Positions 42,296 to 52,167 of a stretch of DNA of 64,000 bases are shown in pieces. The position numbers and the translations under genes were made by a program. Under the pieces are notes generated by a model, which made no database searches, was not told the DNA's origin, and saw only the letters and a program-made list of their open reading frames with translations. This DNA comes from Candidatus Poribacteria bacterium (lineage in GTDB: Bacteria; Poribacteria; WGA-4E; WGA-3G): positions 62,001 through 126,000 of the forward strand of contig JAPPBX010000031.1 in assembly GCA_026702755.1 (NCBI GenBank). The letters run 5' to 3'. Numbering within the stretch: the stretch's first letter is position 1; each line of letters starts with the position of its first letter.

Positions 42296-45226
42296 TTACG
42301 ACGAACCTTCGCCAAGTGGAAGCTCGGGTTGGACTACGTCAGAGTCTGAGCGTCCAGGACCGGAAACGCCGCTTACCGGTTCTCCCGGTTCATAATTGAT
42401 GAGCGTCTCCAAAAGCGACCTTTCACTGGAACCTTGCGGACTCGTTTCAATGAGTGCCTGAACGACAGCCTTGAAAAGCGGGTTCTCTTGCAGTCCATAC
42501 TCGTGGAAGTAGGCGTTGATTTGCGCGCTTTCACCAGCGTCCCAAAGTTTCATAACTTTGTGAATCATATCTATCATCGGAATTTTTCCCGACGTGTGGG
42601 CATAGCCGATTCGGTCCGAAGTGCGTTCGGTGTGTCCAAGGAGTTTGAGGGCATTGCCGGAGCTAGCCTTCTTCAAAATGCCAGTCTGTGCGGCACGTAG
42701 ATCGTCGAGGGGCACCCCATAGCCTTGTGCCAAGAGGATACACTCGCCCACGGGGGCGTTTTCTGTCCTGAAGTAGTCCTTATGCATCAGATAGTAACGC
42801 GTCCATTCGTCCAATGCTTCCGTGCTTGCACCGTGCAGTATTTGACCCAATGCGAAGTCGGTCACCATCCGCCGCACCTCTGTGAGAAATTCTGTTACAG
42901 TGAAGACCTTCCCATCCAGACGTTTGACCTCTTTGTGGCTGGAGTAACTTTCCAGAGCGGGGCCTATGGCAGCCCAGACGAAGTCGGGGCCTCGGATGCC
43001 TTGGTCCCAGAAATAGCGGAGGCGTTCGGTAATCCGTTTCTGCATTTCGCGTTTGACTTTGCCGTAATGTCCTGCTTTCGCTTTTGTGGAACGCTTCCGA
43101 CAGACGAGCCATAGCGACGTTGCGAGTGCAGCGATTTTCACCTTAAGTCCTCCCTGTAGCTCCGTATCAATAGGCCATGATGCTGTAACCACCAAACCTG
43201 CTTCAATCATTGCTCTAACAAGAGTTTCCCATGCTTCTGGGGATTTGTGAGCGAATACAATTACTATCCTACCATTAACATCTAATGAGTCATGAGCTGC
43301 CTGGAAACTTTCTGCCATACCATTTTCATAAAATTGTTTACCAATTTTTCCTCGTACCCCTGTTTTATGATGTTGAACAAGTTCCTCCACTTTTGGAGTA
43401 AGTAAATTATCAAAAATACTTGGAAATCGATCACCAATTGAACGACGGAGCCACACGTAAAAAAAATCAGAGATATCTGCATAAGGAATTGCATCATAAT
43501 AAGGGGGATCGGTAATAATTGCATCAGCAAAACCTTTAAGGCCTCGTTGTGCAGGTAAATTTAGGATATCGGGACAATGAAGTTCCGAGAGCAAATTCAT
43601 ACAATTTTTTCGCAGCACGCGCTCAACAGAATTGATGGATCCTCTATAATATCTATTTCGATGAGAAAGTGGATTACTCTCTGCGAAATCCCATGTTATT
43701 GGAAGAGCATATCGGAGAAACACCTGTTTGATTGCTCCTGTAGCTGTTTCCCAGATGCAAATCGTGCTAGTGTAGTTAGCAAGTCTATTCGTTAAAATGC
43801 CCAAATACGCTTGAATCGCTTCACGCCAGTCTGCAAAATAGCCAGCATTCTCCATTTCTACCCATGCTGCACGTGTCCATTTCACAAAGGTCATCAATGA
43901 CAATAATTGCCGTAATGTAAAGAGACTTTCCCATGTTTTAAAGCCGTAATCGGGTAACTGCGAACCAACCGCTCGGTGTCTTTCTTTGCTTGGCAAAGGC
44001 TCATTAGGAATTCCATAAGGAATCTGATCAGCTATTGCTTCCAACGCTTCTTTTGACACATCAGCACCGTCAATATCCGCTTGGGTAGGTGCTCGGTACT
44101 CATCACCATACGATTCTTGATACACAACCGCTGTCATTTGTGCCTTGAATTTGCTTTCCTGACCACAAGTCTTAATGTAATTTGCCGGTTGTTGTGCACC
44201 GCAAAATGGACAGATCACATTTGATCCTAACCTTGTAGGTTGGCCAACATCATCTGCATTTTTAGGTGTGATAATCTCAAATCGTACACGTTTTGTCTTA
44301 GGATCTGGGTAAAGTTTGAGTGCCCGTTTCCTGTTGATAACGACTTTAGTTTTGCTCCTTGTTTTTTCTAACCGCATGAAATCGGAACGGCTTCTATTTT
44401 TCTCTGTGTCTGGAAGCATTTTCTCCGCTTGTTTGCAAACCCACAGCGTCTTAAGCAGCGGAATAGTTGCTCCACACTGTGGATCTTGGCACGGAATAGT
44501 TCTCGCCCAGAGATAGGCGACCACTGTTTTACCATCAACCTCAGGATAGTATTGGATAAGTTCTTTTTCAGCATTTTCCAAAACCCATTGTGCCCATAGA
44601 CGGACATGATCGGCGAGGTCTCCGTTTTTCAGATTAGGTTTTTCATCAAGGTTGAGATCGGGGAGCGGAGCGGTTTTTCCAGCGAGACGTTGTGGATATT
44701 CAAGTGTACATTTGAGCAGGAACCACGCCACTGAATTATAGTCGCTTGCGGTGACTTCACAACCGAGGCGCATTGCCTCAAAGGGAATCGCGCCCCCACC
44801 GGCAAACATATCTAAAATTTTTGGTGGGTTTCCTTCATACGCCATCAAAATGAGTTCTCTGGCGATTCGGAGTTTATTCAACCAACGTCCTTTTTTATCC
44901 TTTACGTTCCAATTGCCATGTCCATTCTCATCTCCCCACCGTGTTAATGAAGCAATCAAATCGTCACACAAGTATTCACGCTGTTTTTCAGGTAGTGGTG
45001 AACCGGAAAGACGTGTGTATTCCACCTTCATTTTTTCTTCCGCATCTTCGGGATCTGGTAGCAATGTCGCTATTGTGACAGCGCGGCATGCGGCGAGCGG
45101 ACGGCGAGCGGGCCACATGTGTAGTGTAGAAATGTGACCGGGGCGCGGTCGTGGGTTCTTTTCATGTTTTGAGTCTTCGGAGACTTTTTTCAGTGGAAAG
45201 GCTTCTTCAATGAGTCTACGTGGCAA
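42296..45226 (-). CDS. DUF1156 DNA methyltransferase
   Basis: This is a 976-residue protein. The N-terminal DUF1156 block RPGHISTLHMWPARRPLAAC, SAM-motif I in MFAGGGAIPFEAMRLG, and the catalytic TDPPYYDAIPY (DPPY) near residue 585 point to an adenine- or N4-cytosine-specific enzyme. A C4 zinc ribbon (CQDPQCG, CPFCG) lies at about 255-355. The start is TTG with AGGAGG eight bases upstream. DUF1156 enzymes probably mark self DNA in the defence operon. The central part (about 43.2-43.85 kb) is more AT-rich than the ends, as if that piece had been replaced. Confidence 0.87.
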   Translation of the reverse strand: MPRRLIEEAFPLKKVSEDSKHEKNPRPRPGHISTLHMWPARRPLAACRAVTIATLLPDPEDAEEKMKVEYTRLSGSPLPEKQREYLCDDLIASLTRWGDENGHGNWNVKDKKGRWLNKLRIARELILMAYEGNPPKILDMFAGGGAIPFEAMRLGCEVTASDYNSVAWFLLKCTLEYPQRLAGKTAPLPDLNLDEKPNLKNGDLADHVRLWAQWVLENAEKELIQYYPEVDGKTVVAYLWARTIPCQDPQCGATIPLLKTLWVCKQAEKMLPDTEKNRSRSDFMRLEKTRSKTKVVINRKRALKLYPDPKTKRVRFEIITPKNADDVGQPTRLGSNVICPFCGAQQPANYIKTCGQESKFKAQMTAVVYQESYGDEYRAPTQADIDGADVSKEALEAIADQIPYGIPNEPLPSKERHRAVGSQLPDYGFKTWESLFTLRQLLSLMTFVKWTRAAWVEMENAGYFADWREAIQAYLGILTNRLANYTSTICIWETATGAIKQVFLRYALPITWDFAESNPLSHRNRYYRGSINSVERVLRKNCMNLLSELHCPDILNLPAQRGLKGFADAIITDPPYYDAIPYADISDFFYVWLRRSIGDRFPSIFDNLLTPKVEELVQHHKTGVRGKIGKQFYENGMAESFQAAHDSLDVNGRIVIVFAHKSPEAWETLVRAMIEAGLVVTASWPIDTELQGGLKVKIAALATSLWLVCRKRSTKAKAGHYGKVKREMQKRITERLRYFWDQGIRGPDFVWAAIGPALESYSSHKEVKRLDGKVFTVTEFLTEVRRMVTDFALGQILHGASTEALDEWTRYYLMHKDYFRTENAPVGECILLAQGYGVPLDDLRAAQTGILKKASSGNALKLLGHTERTSDRIGYAHTSGKIPMIDMIHKVMKLWDAGESAQINAYFHEYGLQENPLFKAVVQALIETSPQGSSERSLLETLINYEPGEPVSGVSGPGRSDSDVVQPELPLGEGSS

Positions 45227-45238
45227 TGTGGTTTCCTC

Positions 45239-46249
45239 CTACTCTACATTCGCCGGGGAATGGGTATCGTCGGAGGCGGTAATGCCGACCGTTTCCTCGT
45301 AGTGCTGCAGTGCCTTCAGGAACTTCAATGCGCGCTGCTTTGTTTGATGCGGAATTTCTACTTCTACCCCCCCCTTTTGCTTTACTTGCGTTAAGTTTTT
45401 TGGAAAATCTTCCGTTTGTAATAGGGTTTCCGCGACTTTTTGCATATAGGTGTCCAATTCTTTGACATTCACACCACTATACCATGCCCCGCTTGGCTGC
45501 CAAACGCCGAGTGCATGCATGGTTTTTTCAGCGTACGCGTCATCTAAGAAAAACCCAAACGCTTGTTGAAAGGCATCGAAGGCTTGGGCTTCTGCCTCAT
45601 TCGCGAAGAAGCCCGGGGGTGGCAATTCAGCACTGATCCGCCGGCGTAAGGCCCCGACGGGTGTCTCTGCCATCGTGTTTTGCGGGCGCGCTTTCCAGCG
45701 TCCCGTTAACATTTCCTGCGTGTCCAGCCGCTGAACAAGCGTGTCCAGCTGCCCCTCAAGTATCTCAAATCGCATGACATCCCAGACTTCACTAAAGCCT
45801 TCCCAATCATGTTGGAGGGGTATCTGTAAAAGTGCGGTAGCGCGGCGGATATTGTTAGGTGTCCACCGCTCGGTTCCTGTTGGTATATCAAGTGTGTAAC
45901 TTTCCAATAGGGCGCGTCCTTCCTTGTTAGCATCTTGGAGTATTTCTTCAATTGCGGCCCATGCAGCCTCGCCGTAGTGTTTCAGTTCGTCAGGTGTAGG
46001 TGCGCCGCCGTCTTCCTCATAGTGCCACATTGCGCGGAGGTCGTCTAACACGTCCATCCGGCGGTTCCGTTCGGCATTTGCATCTGCCTCATAAAGTTCG
46101 TTCAGTGAGGGGTGGCGGCTTAAGAAGGCATAGAGTTGGCCGAGCGACAACGTCTCCCAACTCGGAATCTCTGCGGGGTCAATACCGAATGCTCTGATAA
46201 TTTGTTCTGTGAATTTAGGTGAGTCGGCGTTTCGCTCTTGATTTTTCAT
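45239..46249 (-). CDS. Unrecognised protein of the defence operon
   Basis: This is a 336-residue acidic protein, mostly helical by look, without clear catalytic motifs, signal or membrane segment. I do not recognise a family; it might occupy the place of DUF3780 in related operons. It lies 12 bases before the methyltransferase start and 87 bases after the HNH gene, on the same strand. AGGAGAAAATT precedes the ATG. A helper or specificity role in the operon is a guess. Confidence 0.55.
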   Translation of the reverse strand: MKNQERNADSPKFTEQIIRAFGIDPAEIPSWETLSLGQLYAFLSRHPSLNELYEADANAERNRRMDVLDDLRAMWHYEEDGGAPTPDELKHYGEAAWAAIEEILQDANKEGRALLESYTLDIPTGTERWTPNNIRRATALLQIPLQHDWEGFSEVWDVMRFEILEGQLDTLVQRLDTQEMLTGRWKARPQNTMAETPVGALRRRISAELPPPGFFANEAEAQAFDAFQQAFGFFLDDAYAEKTMHALGVWQPSGAWYSGVNVKELDTYMQKVAETLLQTEDFPKNLTQVKQKGGVEVEIPHQTKQRALKFLKALQHYEETVGITASDDTHSPANVE

Positions 46250-46336
46250 AATTTTCTCCTGATTTGGTGCAGGGTGCGGTATGCGAAAGACGCGGGTGTC
46301 CGTACGACTATACTCTCCATTGATTTTCTCATAAAC

Positions 46337-47215
46337 TCAGCCTTCCGGTATAGGAGAAAGTGCATCGAAGTAGCGAATCATACCAGCAAAGGGTGCTCCA
46401 GATAACATCATTCTTTCTATAGCTTTTCTGTTGCGGATCCGAGTTTCCGGACTGATACCATCATCTTCAAGCGTAGCTCTGTGGATACTATACGAAGAGT
46501 AAACACCGTATCTCCTTGATTTGAGTTCTGTGCGATTCAAACCGTAGTGCTGGATAGATGCTGCAGCAATAGGTTCAACTTCAGGGTTTTCAGTGTTAAT
46601 GATGACCTCAACTTGGAAATTTTCAGAGTTAGGAGTGATTTCAACTTCTCTCAGGACATCATCAGCGCGCCATGCAAAATATTCAACTGGATCATCGAAA
46701 TAAGGGTTGAGCAGGAGCGGGCGTTCCTGTTTATGTTCGCGAATGAAATCATTAACTTCATCTTGATTTAGTGGATTAGGGACAATTTTTCCAACTTTAG
46801 AGGTTATATACGTATCTGTTGTGTCACGACGAATTACCGTACTCTGCATTTTTCGATTTTGGATCGGGAAAGCATCCTTCTTGAACCCCTGATTACAAAG
46901 TTGACATGAAACAAGATAATTGTCATAGCAATAGGCGAGCCACCAATAGCTGCTTTTGGGGCGATAATGCTCAACATCTCCGAAGGCAATCATCGAAGTT
47001 GGTGCTTCACAGTAGGCACATTTGCCGCCTGTCTCGGCAAGGAGTTGTTTTTTTGCTGGCTTCCAACGGTTGCTGTTGAAAGTGTGTTTTTGAATCTCAC
47101 CGCGCCTGATGCGTCGCTGATTGAGCAACAATTCCTTTTCAAATGCCTTCTTTTTTTGACCGTAAAAGTTGTGATGGATGGTACTTTCCGTGCGAACTCT
47201 CGTTAAGGGTATCAT
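46337..47215 (-). CDS. HNH nuclease, PtuB-like
   Basis: This 292-residue nuclease has C66-AYC-E (CxxC), the HNH-like block DVEHYRPKSSYWWLAYCYDN and a second CxxC in SCQLCNQGFKKDAF. The order matches the PtuB family of Septu systems and the Ec78 retron effector. The start ATG follows AGGAGG, and its first four bases overlap the ATPase stop (ATGA), so the pair is coupled. It probably cuts DNA when the neighbouring ATPase signals. Confidence 0.8.
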   Translation of the reverse strand: MIPLTRVRTESTIHHNFYGQKKKAFEKELLLNQRRIRRGEIQKHTFNSNRWKPAKKQLLAETGGKCAYCEAPTSMIAFGDVEHYRPKSSYWWLAYCYDNYLVSCQLCNQGFKKDAFPIQNRKMQSTVIRRDTTDTYITSKVGKIVPNPLNQDEVNDFIREHKQERPLLLNPYFDDPVEYFAWRADDVLREVEITPNSENFQVEVIINTENPEVEPIAAASIQHYGLNRTELKSRRYGVYSSYSIHRATLEDDGISPETRIRNRKAIERMMLSGAPFAGMIRYFDALSPIPEG

Positions 47216-48474
47216 ACCCTATCCTCCTGCAATTCTTTCTCAATTTTTCGCAGGAGCTGCTCATGATCTTCAGAAAGTATCATACTTGCTCTACCGCCAA
47301 AGGGCAGTTCAGTAATGACGGTAGTTAGTTTATCCAATTCTGCTTGCTCCTTAGCCGACAGGTCCGCTTTGTCTCGGAGAGTCCGGTATCGATTCTTCAT
47401 GTCCTCAACCGATTTTGACTCATCGGTATCTAACCCGAACGCGGGAGACATTACCAGTTGGTGTAAAAGGAGCGTGTTAGGGGCACCGGAAAATGGATAG
47501 AGGCGAATTTTCCCTCTTTCGCGCATCAAATAGTGAAGTTCCCCTTCACCTGCCTGTTGCGCGGCCATGGGCGAGTGCGTCGTTGCAACGAACTGAAAAT
47601 TCGGTAACCATTTGTCAAGAAGTGATAATAGTTGGCGTTGCCGCTTTGGATGGAGATGCAGGTCAATCTCATCAATGAGGAGGAGTCCCTTTGCGGTAAG
47701 CGGTTTTTCCTGTGAATCACCAGAGACTTCTGAAACTTGGAACAACAAGTCGCCTATCCAAGCTGCCATTGCGAGATACCCGTCGCTGAGACAATGTAAC
47801 GGCACAATACCATCTGGAGTATCAAACAGTAAGTGCCCCTTCTGTTTATCAATGCTGTGAAACTTTATCTTCGGTAGTAGCTTGCTGAGTACCTTTCGGA
47901 CGGTTTCCAATGCAGTGCCGTTTCCTCTGTAGTCGAGGTCCATTGCCCAAGAATCGATCGATTTGGTGGTCGCATTAGGGTCGAATAGGGTAGCGACGCG
48001 TTGTGCTCTTTTGTTTGTGAATTCCGATGTCTTTGTTCTTCGACTGTTTGCTGTATTGAGATGGCGGGACGCACCGAAACCGAGAACAAAGTAGTCCTCC
48101 TTTTTCCCTTTGAGTGCCTTATCAAGCCAGGCGAGACTCTGTTCGTTTTTCTTGATGACATCAGTGCGGGTATCTTCGGGCGCGATCTGTAAGCGAATCT
48201 CGCGTTCCTCTCCTTCCGTTGTAACCAAAACGGCAGAGATTTCACATCCGCGCGTTTCGGACCGGACCCAGTCGGAGGGTTCTCCTAACAGATCCGTTAT
48301 CGCGTCACTACCCCCAGTTATCAAGGCAATAACTTTCAGAAGTGTACTCTTACCCATGCCATTTTCAGCCAGCAAGAGGGTCCACTTGCGGGTGCCGCCA
48401 TTCTCGTCTTCAAATGGTAGAGCAATATCAGAAAAACATTTGACATTGTTCAAACGGATTGATTTGAGAAACAT
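47212..48474 (-). CDS. AAA/ABC-type ATPase, PtuA-like
   Basis: This 420-residue ATPase has Walker A LLAENGMGKSTLLK (about 35-48), a signature-like CLSDGYLAM, Walker B GLLLIDEIDLHLHP (about 263-276) and the switch VATTHSPMAA. The architecture is that of RecF/SMC-like AAA_21 proteins; paired with the HNH gene it resembles Septu PtuA. It starts a few bases after the helicase stop. ATP use could set a trigger threshold for the HNH nuclease; this is known for the family and inferred here. Confidence 0.8.
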   Translation of the reverse strand: MFLKSIRLNNVKCFSDIALPFEDENGGTRKWTLLLAENGMGKSTLLKVIALITGGSDAITDLLGEPSDWVRSETRGCEISAVLVTTEGEEREIRLQIAPEDTRTDVIKKNEQSLAWLDKALKGKKEDYFVLGFGASRHLNTANSRRTKTSEFTNKRAQRVATLFDPNATTKSIDSWAMDLDYRGNGTALETVRKVLSKLLPKIKFHSIDKQKGHLLFDTPDGIVPLHCLSDGYLAMAAWIGDLLFQVSEVSGDSQEKPLTAKGLLLIDEIDLHLHPKRQRQLLSLLDKWLPNFQFVATTHSPMAAQQAGEGELHYLMRERGKIRLYPFSGAPNTLLLHQLVMSPAFGLDTDESKSVEDMKNRYRTLRDKADLSAKEQAELDKLTTVITELPFGGRASMILSEDHEQLLRKIEKELQEDRV

Positions 48475-48479
48475 TTAAT

Positions 48480-51400
48480 CTACCCTCTTATGGTTGGATT
48501 GACGTTTGAATTGAATGCCTCTATATCCGAGTTTCTCATGATGTCACCGGCATTGATCCGTATGCTTCCTGTGGCCTTTTCGGTCAGAGTTTCAAAAGGA
48601 TCTTGGCATCGGTGTAACTGTGGTTCAGTATCACAATGATAGACCACATAGAGCCAGTACCGATCGCGATGATTCATGGCTTGCCTCCATTCGTTTGCTG
48701 TCAATTCAACACCCGCAATTCCTGTACGTCCTTTGACTTCAATATAACGTACCTCACCGTTTGAGTGTCTGGATTGTAAGTCAAACCCTTTTTTGAGGCT
48801 CGGATTAGAGACATCTTTGACTTCAGCACCACGCTTGCGTTCATGTTCTATAGCAGTCTTGATAGCGATAGCCTCGGCATCTCGTAGTGTCTTTGTCGGG
48901 AATTCTTCAGTTGGAGATTCAGTAACAAAGGCACGAACATAGACAACTACGGGACCTAATTGAGTATTTTCAATTTCCTCAGTAAGACTTGCCACTGCTT
49001 GTTCACGTTTCGTAGGAAGGGCATTGAGTTCGTTCTCACAGTTGTTCAGTTTCGTCTGCGCTGCCGGTACGCTTTTAGCAACAGCCTCTCTGAGGTCGCG
49101 TCGTTGTTCAAGAAGTTCTGCTTTCCGCAAGTTAGATGAAACCTGAATTTGCCTCTTTTTGTTTTCCAACTCAAGATGGAGCGCATCTCGGATGTGAGAA
49201 AGCTTTGGATTTCCGATGTTTTCACAGACGGAATTTTCAATAGGTTGCATTTCGTCAGCGCGGTTAATCCATTCAGCGGACAAAGTTGCAGGTATGCTGT
49301 GTTGTTCTGCCCGTGGCATCAGGGTCAACAAGAGATGCGCGGGTGTTTCTTCACATCGTCCATCCGCAAAACGTTTGATTCCGACAAGCATTTCATCAAG
49401 AACCTGAGGTCTGTCATCCGTTTGCCGTATCACAGGTATTCTCGCCAAATAGAACAGATACGGTTCATCCGCTTGTGGATCGAAATAGACTGCCCCGCGC
49501 TCACCTTCAATGTCGAATTTTTCCAAAAAGCAGAAGCGAATTGCATCAAAAATTGGTTCACCAGGGTGCAGAAAAATAGCCTCTGGTTTTTCAGATCCAA
49601 CAGGCAGTGCGAGTTCACGTGAGAATGTTAACCGATCGCGTAACTGAGATGGATATCCATCAATGGCACTTTGAACAGACACAGGGCAACGGGATAACTT
49701 AAAAATTGTCTCAATATCACCGTTAACTCGATAACCAAGTAGTGGTGCAGCGTCTTCAAAGAAACTACGGACATAAGCGGGCAACATACGTAGCGTTTCG
49801 GCGGATTCTCTTTGATTTTGGACATTTCCGAGTAAACGTTTGACTTCGCTACTAACAACCGATCTCTGCCGTCCTTCAAGCTGCTTTTGTATATTTTCCG
49901 ATGTAAATTGTGTGTTGATCGTCTGGATTGAGGCATCGGTTTGATTTTCCACAATGGCTTTCGTGATAAGTTCCTTCAAAGAGACTTGACTGAACTGTTG
50001 CCCAATGACATCAAAGACCTTATCATCATCCAATTCTTCGCGCATGTTTTGCATCTTTTCCAGCAGCACTTTCAGCACGCGGCCTTCGCGCGTATCTTCA
50101 GCAACGAGATTTAGCAAAACTACCTTGCGTGTCTGCTTGTATCTGTGAATTCGCCCCATGCGTTGTTCAAGTCTAGCAGGATTCCACGGAATATCGTAGT
50201 TCACCATGAGCCAACAGAATTGAAGGTTGATACCTTCCCCAGCAGCATCGGTTGCGACAAGATATTGTGCACCCTTCGGGTCACGAAAGAACTCGACTTG
50301 TTTCTCACGTTCGCTATATCTCATACCACCGTGGATTTGGGCAACTTTTCCGGTAAAGCCCAATGCCTCTAAACGTTCAATGATAAAATTCATCGTGTCG
50401 CGATGCTCAGTGAAAATAAGAACTTTCTCGTCTGGATATTCCGTTAATGCCTCCCATAGATTCTCAAACTTGCTTTCAGATCTCAGGTTGTAAACTTTTC
50501 TTGCCAATTCAACCAAGTTTTCAACATGATCAACTTCAGTTTCAAGATCAACAATTGAACGTGCAGCAGTTGCGCGCTCAAAATCCTCATCGACTTGTTC
50601 TGCCTCTTCCTTTCCGTCAACAGGCTCTTCCTCATCGCCCGTCTTTTCTTCTCTGATATCCGCATCCGAAAGTTTCGCTTGTGCTTTTTCCAGTTCCTCT
50701 GTTGACAACCTTCCATCTTTGAGATTACGAAGCGTGATTTGGAGTTTTTCTGCACGTCTGATAAGACTCCGCAGCAGCGCAAAAGTTGAACTGGCAAGCC
50801 GTCTTTGTAAAATCATCATTGCCATTTTTGCTGCACTTCGGTTGTATTGACCAGCCAGATCGAAATATTTTTCACAATATGCTGTGACGGCATCATAGAG
50901 TGATTGCTCGCTTATCTCTCCTTGCTTGAGTGGATAGGCGATGGTTTGACTCCGCCGCGGCGGGTAGATAGGTTTCTCATCAAAGGTGATCATCTCCTCC
51001 TTCATACGTCGGAGTAGATGTTTAGACTTCTCTTCGTCAGTCAACCGAGTAAAGGCATTTTGTGCTGCGAGGTGCTCAGGTAAAAGTAGCCGCCATAAGA
51101 AATAGTAAGCGTCATCTTTTCCCATATGCGGTGTTGCGGTGAGCAACAACAGATTCTTCTGTTGATCAGCGATTCGCTCAGCAAGTTCATACCGCTTTGA
51201 TTTTTCTATTGTTCCATCCGCCTCGTATCGTGCAGAGAGTTTATGTGCTTCGTCAAAAACGACCAGATCATAGGGTTGTGCTTCAAGCAGATAGTCCTGC
51301 ATTCGATCCTTCCGTAAGGTATCAAGGCTAATAATGGCTAAGCGATTTTCAGGATTAGTAAAGGGATTGGTATCTGCTGCATCAGCACTGGACAGAATGC

Positions 51401-51944
51401 GAAATTGGAGTCGAAAACAGACTCGCAATTCGCGTTCCCAGTTCCCAATCAGTCCCGCTGGTGGTACAACGAGCACACGTTCCACTTGCCGCCGGAGTAA
51501 CGCTTCTTGGATATAGAGTCCTGTCATGATCGTTTTTCCGGCACCGGCATCGTCAGCCAATAGGAATCGCAAAGGATTATGCTTCAATAGGTGTTCATAA
51601 ACGGCAATGAATTGGTGTGGCAGCGGATCAATCAACGACGTTTCAGTCGCAAAGATTGGGTTAAACAGATAGGCGTGTTGAAGCCTATGTGCTTCAGCAA
51701 CAAGTCTCACCAGATTGGCATCTGCGCGAAAAGCGTCCGATACAAACTCAAAACGGGACTGCAGTTGTTCAATAGAGCAGGTAAGCGGTTGGTCATCGTT
51801 TTCAAAAAAGAGTTGGACAAACGTATCGTGTGACTCAACTCGACGGATTACCCTTTCCTTGTTCTGGTACGTGTCAATCAGCAATATACCAGGATGGAGA
51901 TCACGTATATGGATTACGTCTGTTTGCTGTGCTACGGAACTCAT
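48480..51944 (-). CDS. SNF2-type helicase with C-terminal NOV_C-like domain
   Basis: This is a 1154-residue SF2/SNF2 helicase. Motif I is LADDAGAGKTIMTGLY (about 129-144), motif II DEAH (about 231-234), motif III LTATPHMGK, motif VI QRMGRIHRYKQ. The last 130 residues carry GEVRYIEVKGRTG and YWLYVV, the DUF3883/NOV_C pattern, which resembles a nuclease-like fold. It is like DrmD of DISARM and other SNF2 proteins of defence clusters. It is the first gene of the seven-gene operon; an inverted repeat lies about 45 bases upstream of its ATG. Confidence 0.85.
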   Translation of the reverse strand: MSSVAQQTDVIHIRDLHPGILLIDTYQNKERVIRRVESHDTFVQLFFENDDQPLTCSIEQLQSRFEFVSDAFRADANLVRLVAEAHRLQHAYLFNPIFATETSLIDPLPHQFIAVYEHLLKHNPLRFLLADDAGAGKTIMTGLYIQEALLRRQVERVLVVPPAGLIGNWERELRVCFRLQFRILSSADAADTNPFTNPENRLAIISLDTLRKDRMQDYLLEAQPYDLVVFDEAHKLSARYEADGTIEKSKRYELAERIADQQKNLLLLTATPHMGKDDAYYFLWRLLLPEHLAAQNAFTRLTDEEKSKHLLRRMKEEMITFDEKPIYPPRRSQTIAYPLKQGEISEQSLYDAVTAYCEKYFDLAGQYNRSAAKMAMMILQRRLASSTFALLRSLIRRAEKLQITLRNLKDGRLSTEELEKAQAKLSDADIREEKTGDEEEPVDGKEEAEQVDEDFERATAARSIVDLETEVDHVENLVELARKVYNLRSESKFENLWEALTEYPDEKVLIFTEHRDTMNFIIERLEALGFTGKVAQIHGGMRYSEREKQVEFFRDPKGAQYLVATDAAGEGINLQFCWLMVNYDIPWNPARLEQRMGRIHRYKQTRKVVLLNLVAEDTREGRVLKVLLEKMQNMREELDDDKVFDVIGQQFSQVSLKELITKAIVENQTDASIQTINTQFTSENIQKQLEGRQRSVVSSEVKRLLGNVQNQRESAETLRMLPAYVRSFFEDAAPLLGYRVNGDIETIFKLSRCPVSVQSAIDGYPSQLRDRLTFSRELALPVGSEKPEAIFLHPGEPIFDAIRFCFLEKFDIEGERGAVYFDPQADEPYLFYLARIPVIRQTDDRPQVLDEMLVGIKRFADGRCEETPAHLLLTLMPRAEQHSIPATLSAEWINRADEMQPIENSVCENIGNPKLSHIRDALHLELENKKRQIQVSSNLRKAELLEQRRDLREAVAKSVPAAQTKLNNCENELNALPTKREQAVASLTEEIENTQLGPVVVYVRAFVTESPTEEFPTKTLRDAEAIAIKTAIEHERKRGAEVKDVSNPSLKKGFDLQSRHSNGEVRYIEVKGRTGIAGVELTANEWRQAMNHRDRYWLYVVYHCDTEPQLHRCQDPFETLTEKATGSIRINAGDIMRNSDIEAFNSNVNPTIRG

Positions 51945-51988
51945 TTCTACCGTCTGAAAATGCCTTGTACTTTAGATTAGAAAATCAA

Positions 51989-52008
51989 TAGTAGCATATA
52001 GTCTACTA
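51989..52008. promoter_or_regulatory. Inverted repeat upstream of the defence operon, possible operator
   Basis: TAGTAG and CTACTA are perfect inverted arms around eight bases containing CATATAGT. It is 45-64 bases upstream of the helicase ATG, where a promoter and regulator site would be expected. No regulator gene is adjacent. Confidence 0.35.
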
Positions 52009-52167
52009 CATCTGCCCATTTTTTCAAATAAAATTTTGAAGCAATCAGGATTATTTGGTTTTAAAAATGCCGCCCTTATAGGGCTAAAGAGGGCAGAATG
52101 CTTTTCTATACAAATGCCGTCCCTAATGAAGATTAAGAATTTAATCGGGTAATTTTTTCCGATGCCC

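Noticed and set aside
38519-51944. A complete DISARM system
   Set aside because: A DrmD-like helicase and an adenine-type methyltransferase are present, but no DrmA, DrmB or DrmC-like gene (DUF1998 helicase, DUF1998 protein, PLD) could be found.
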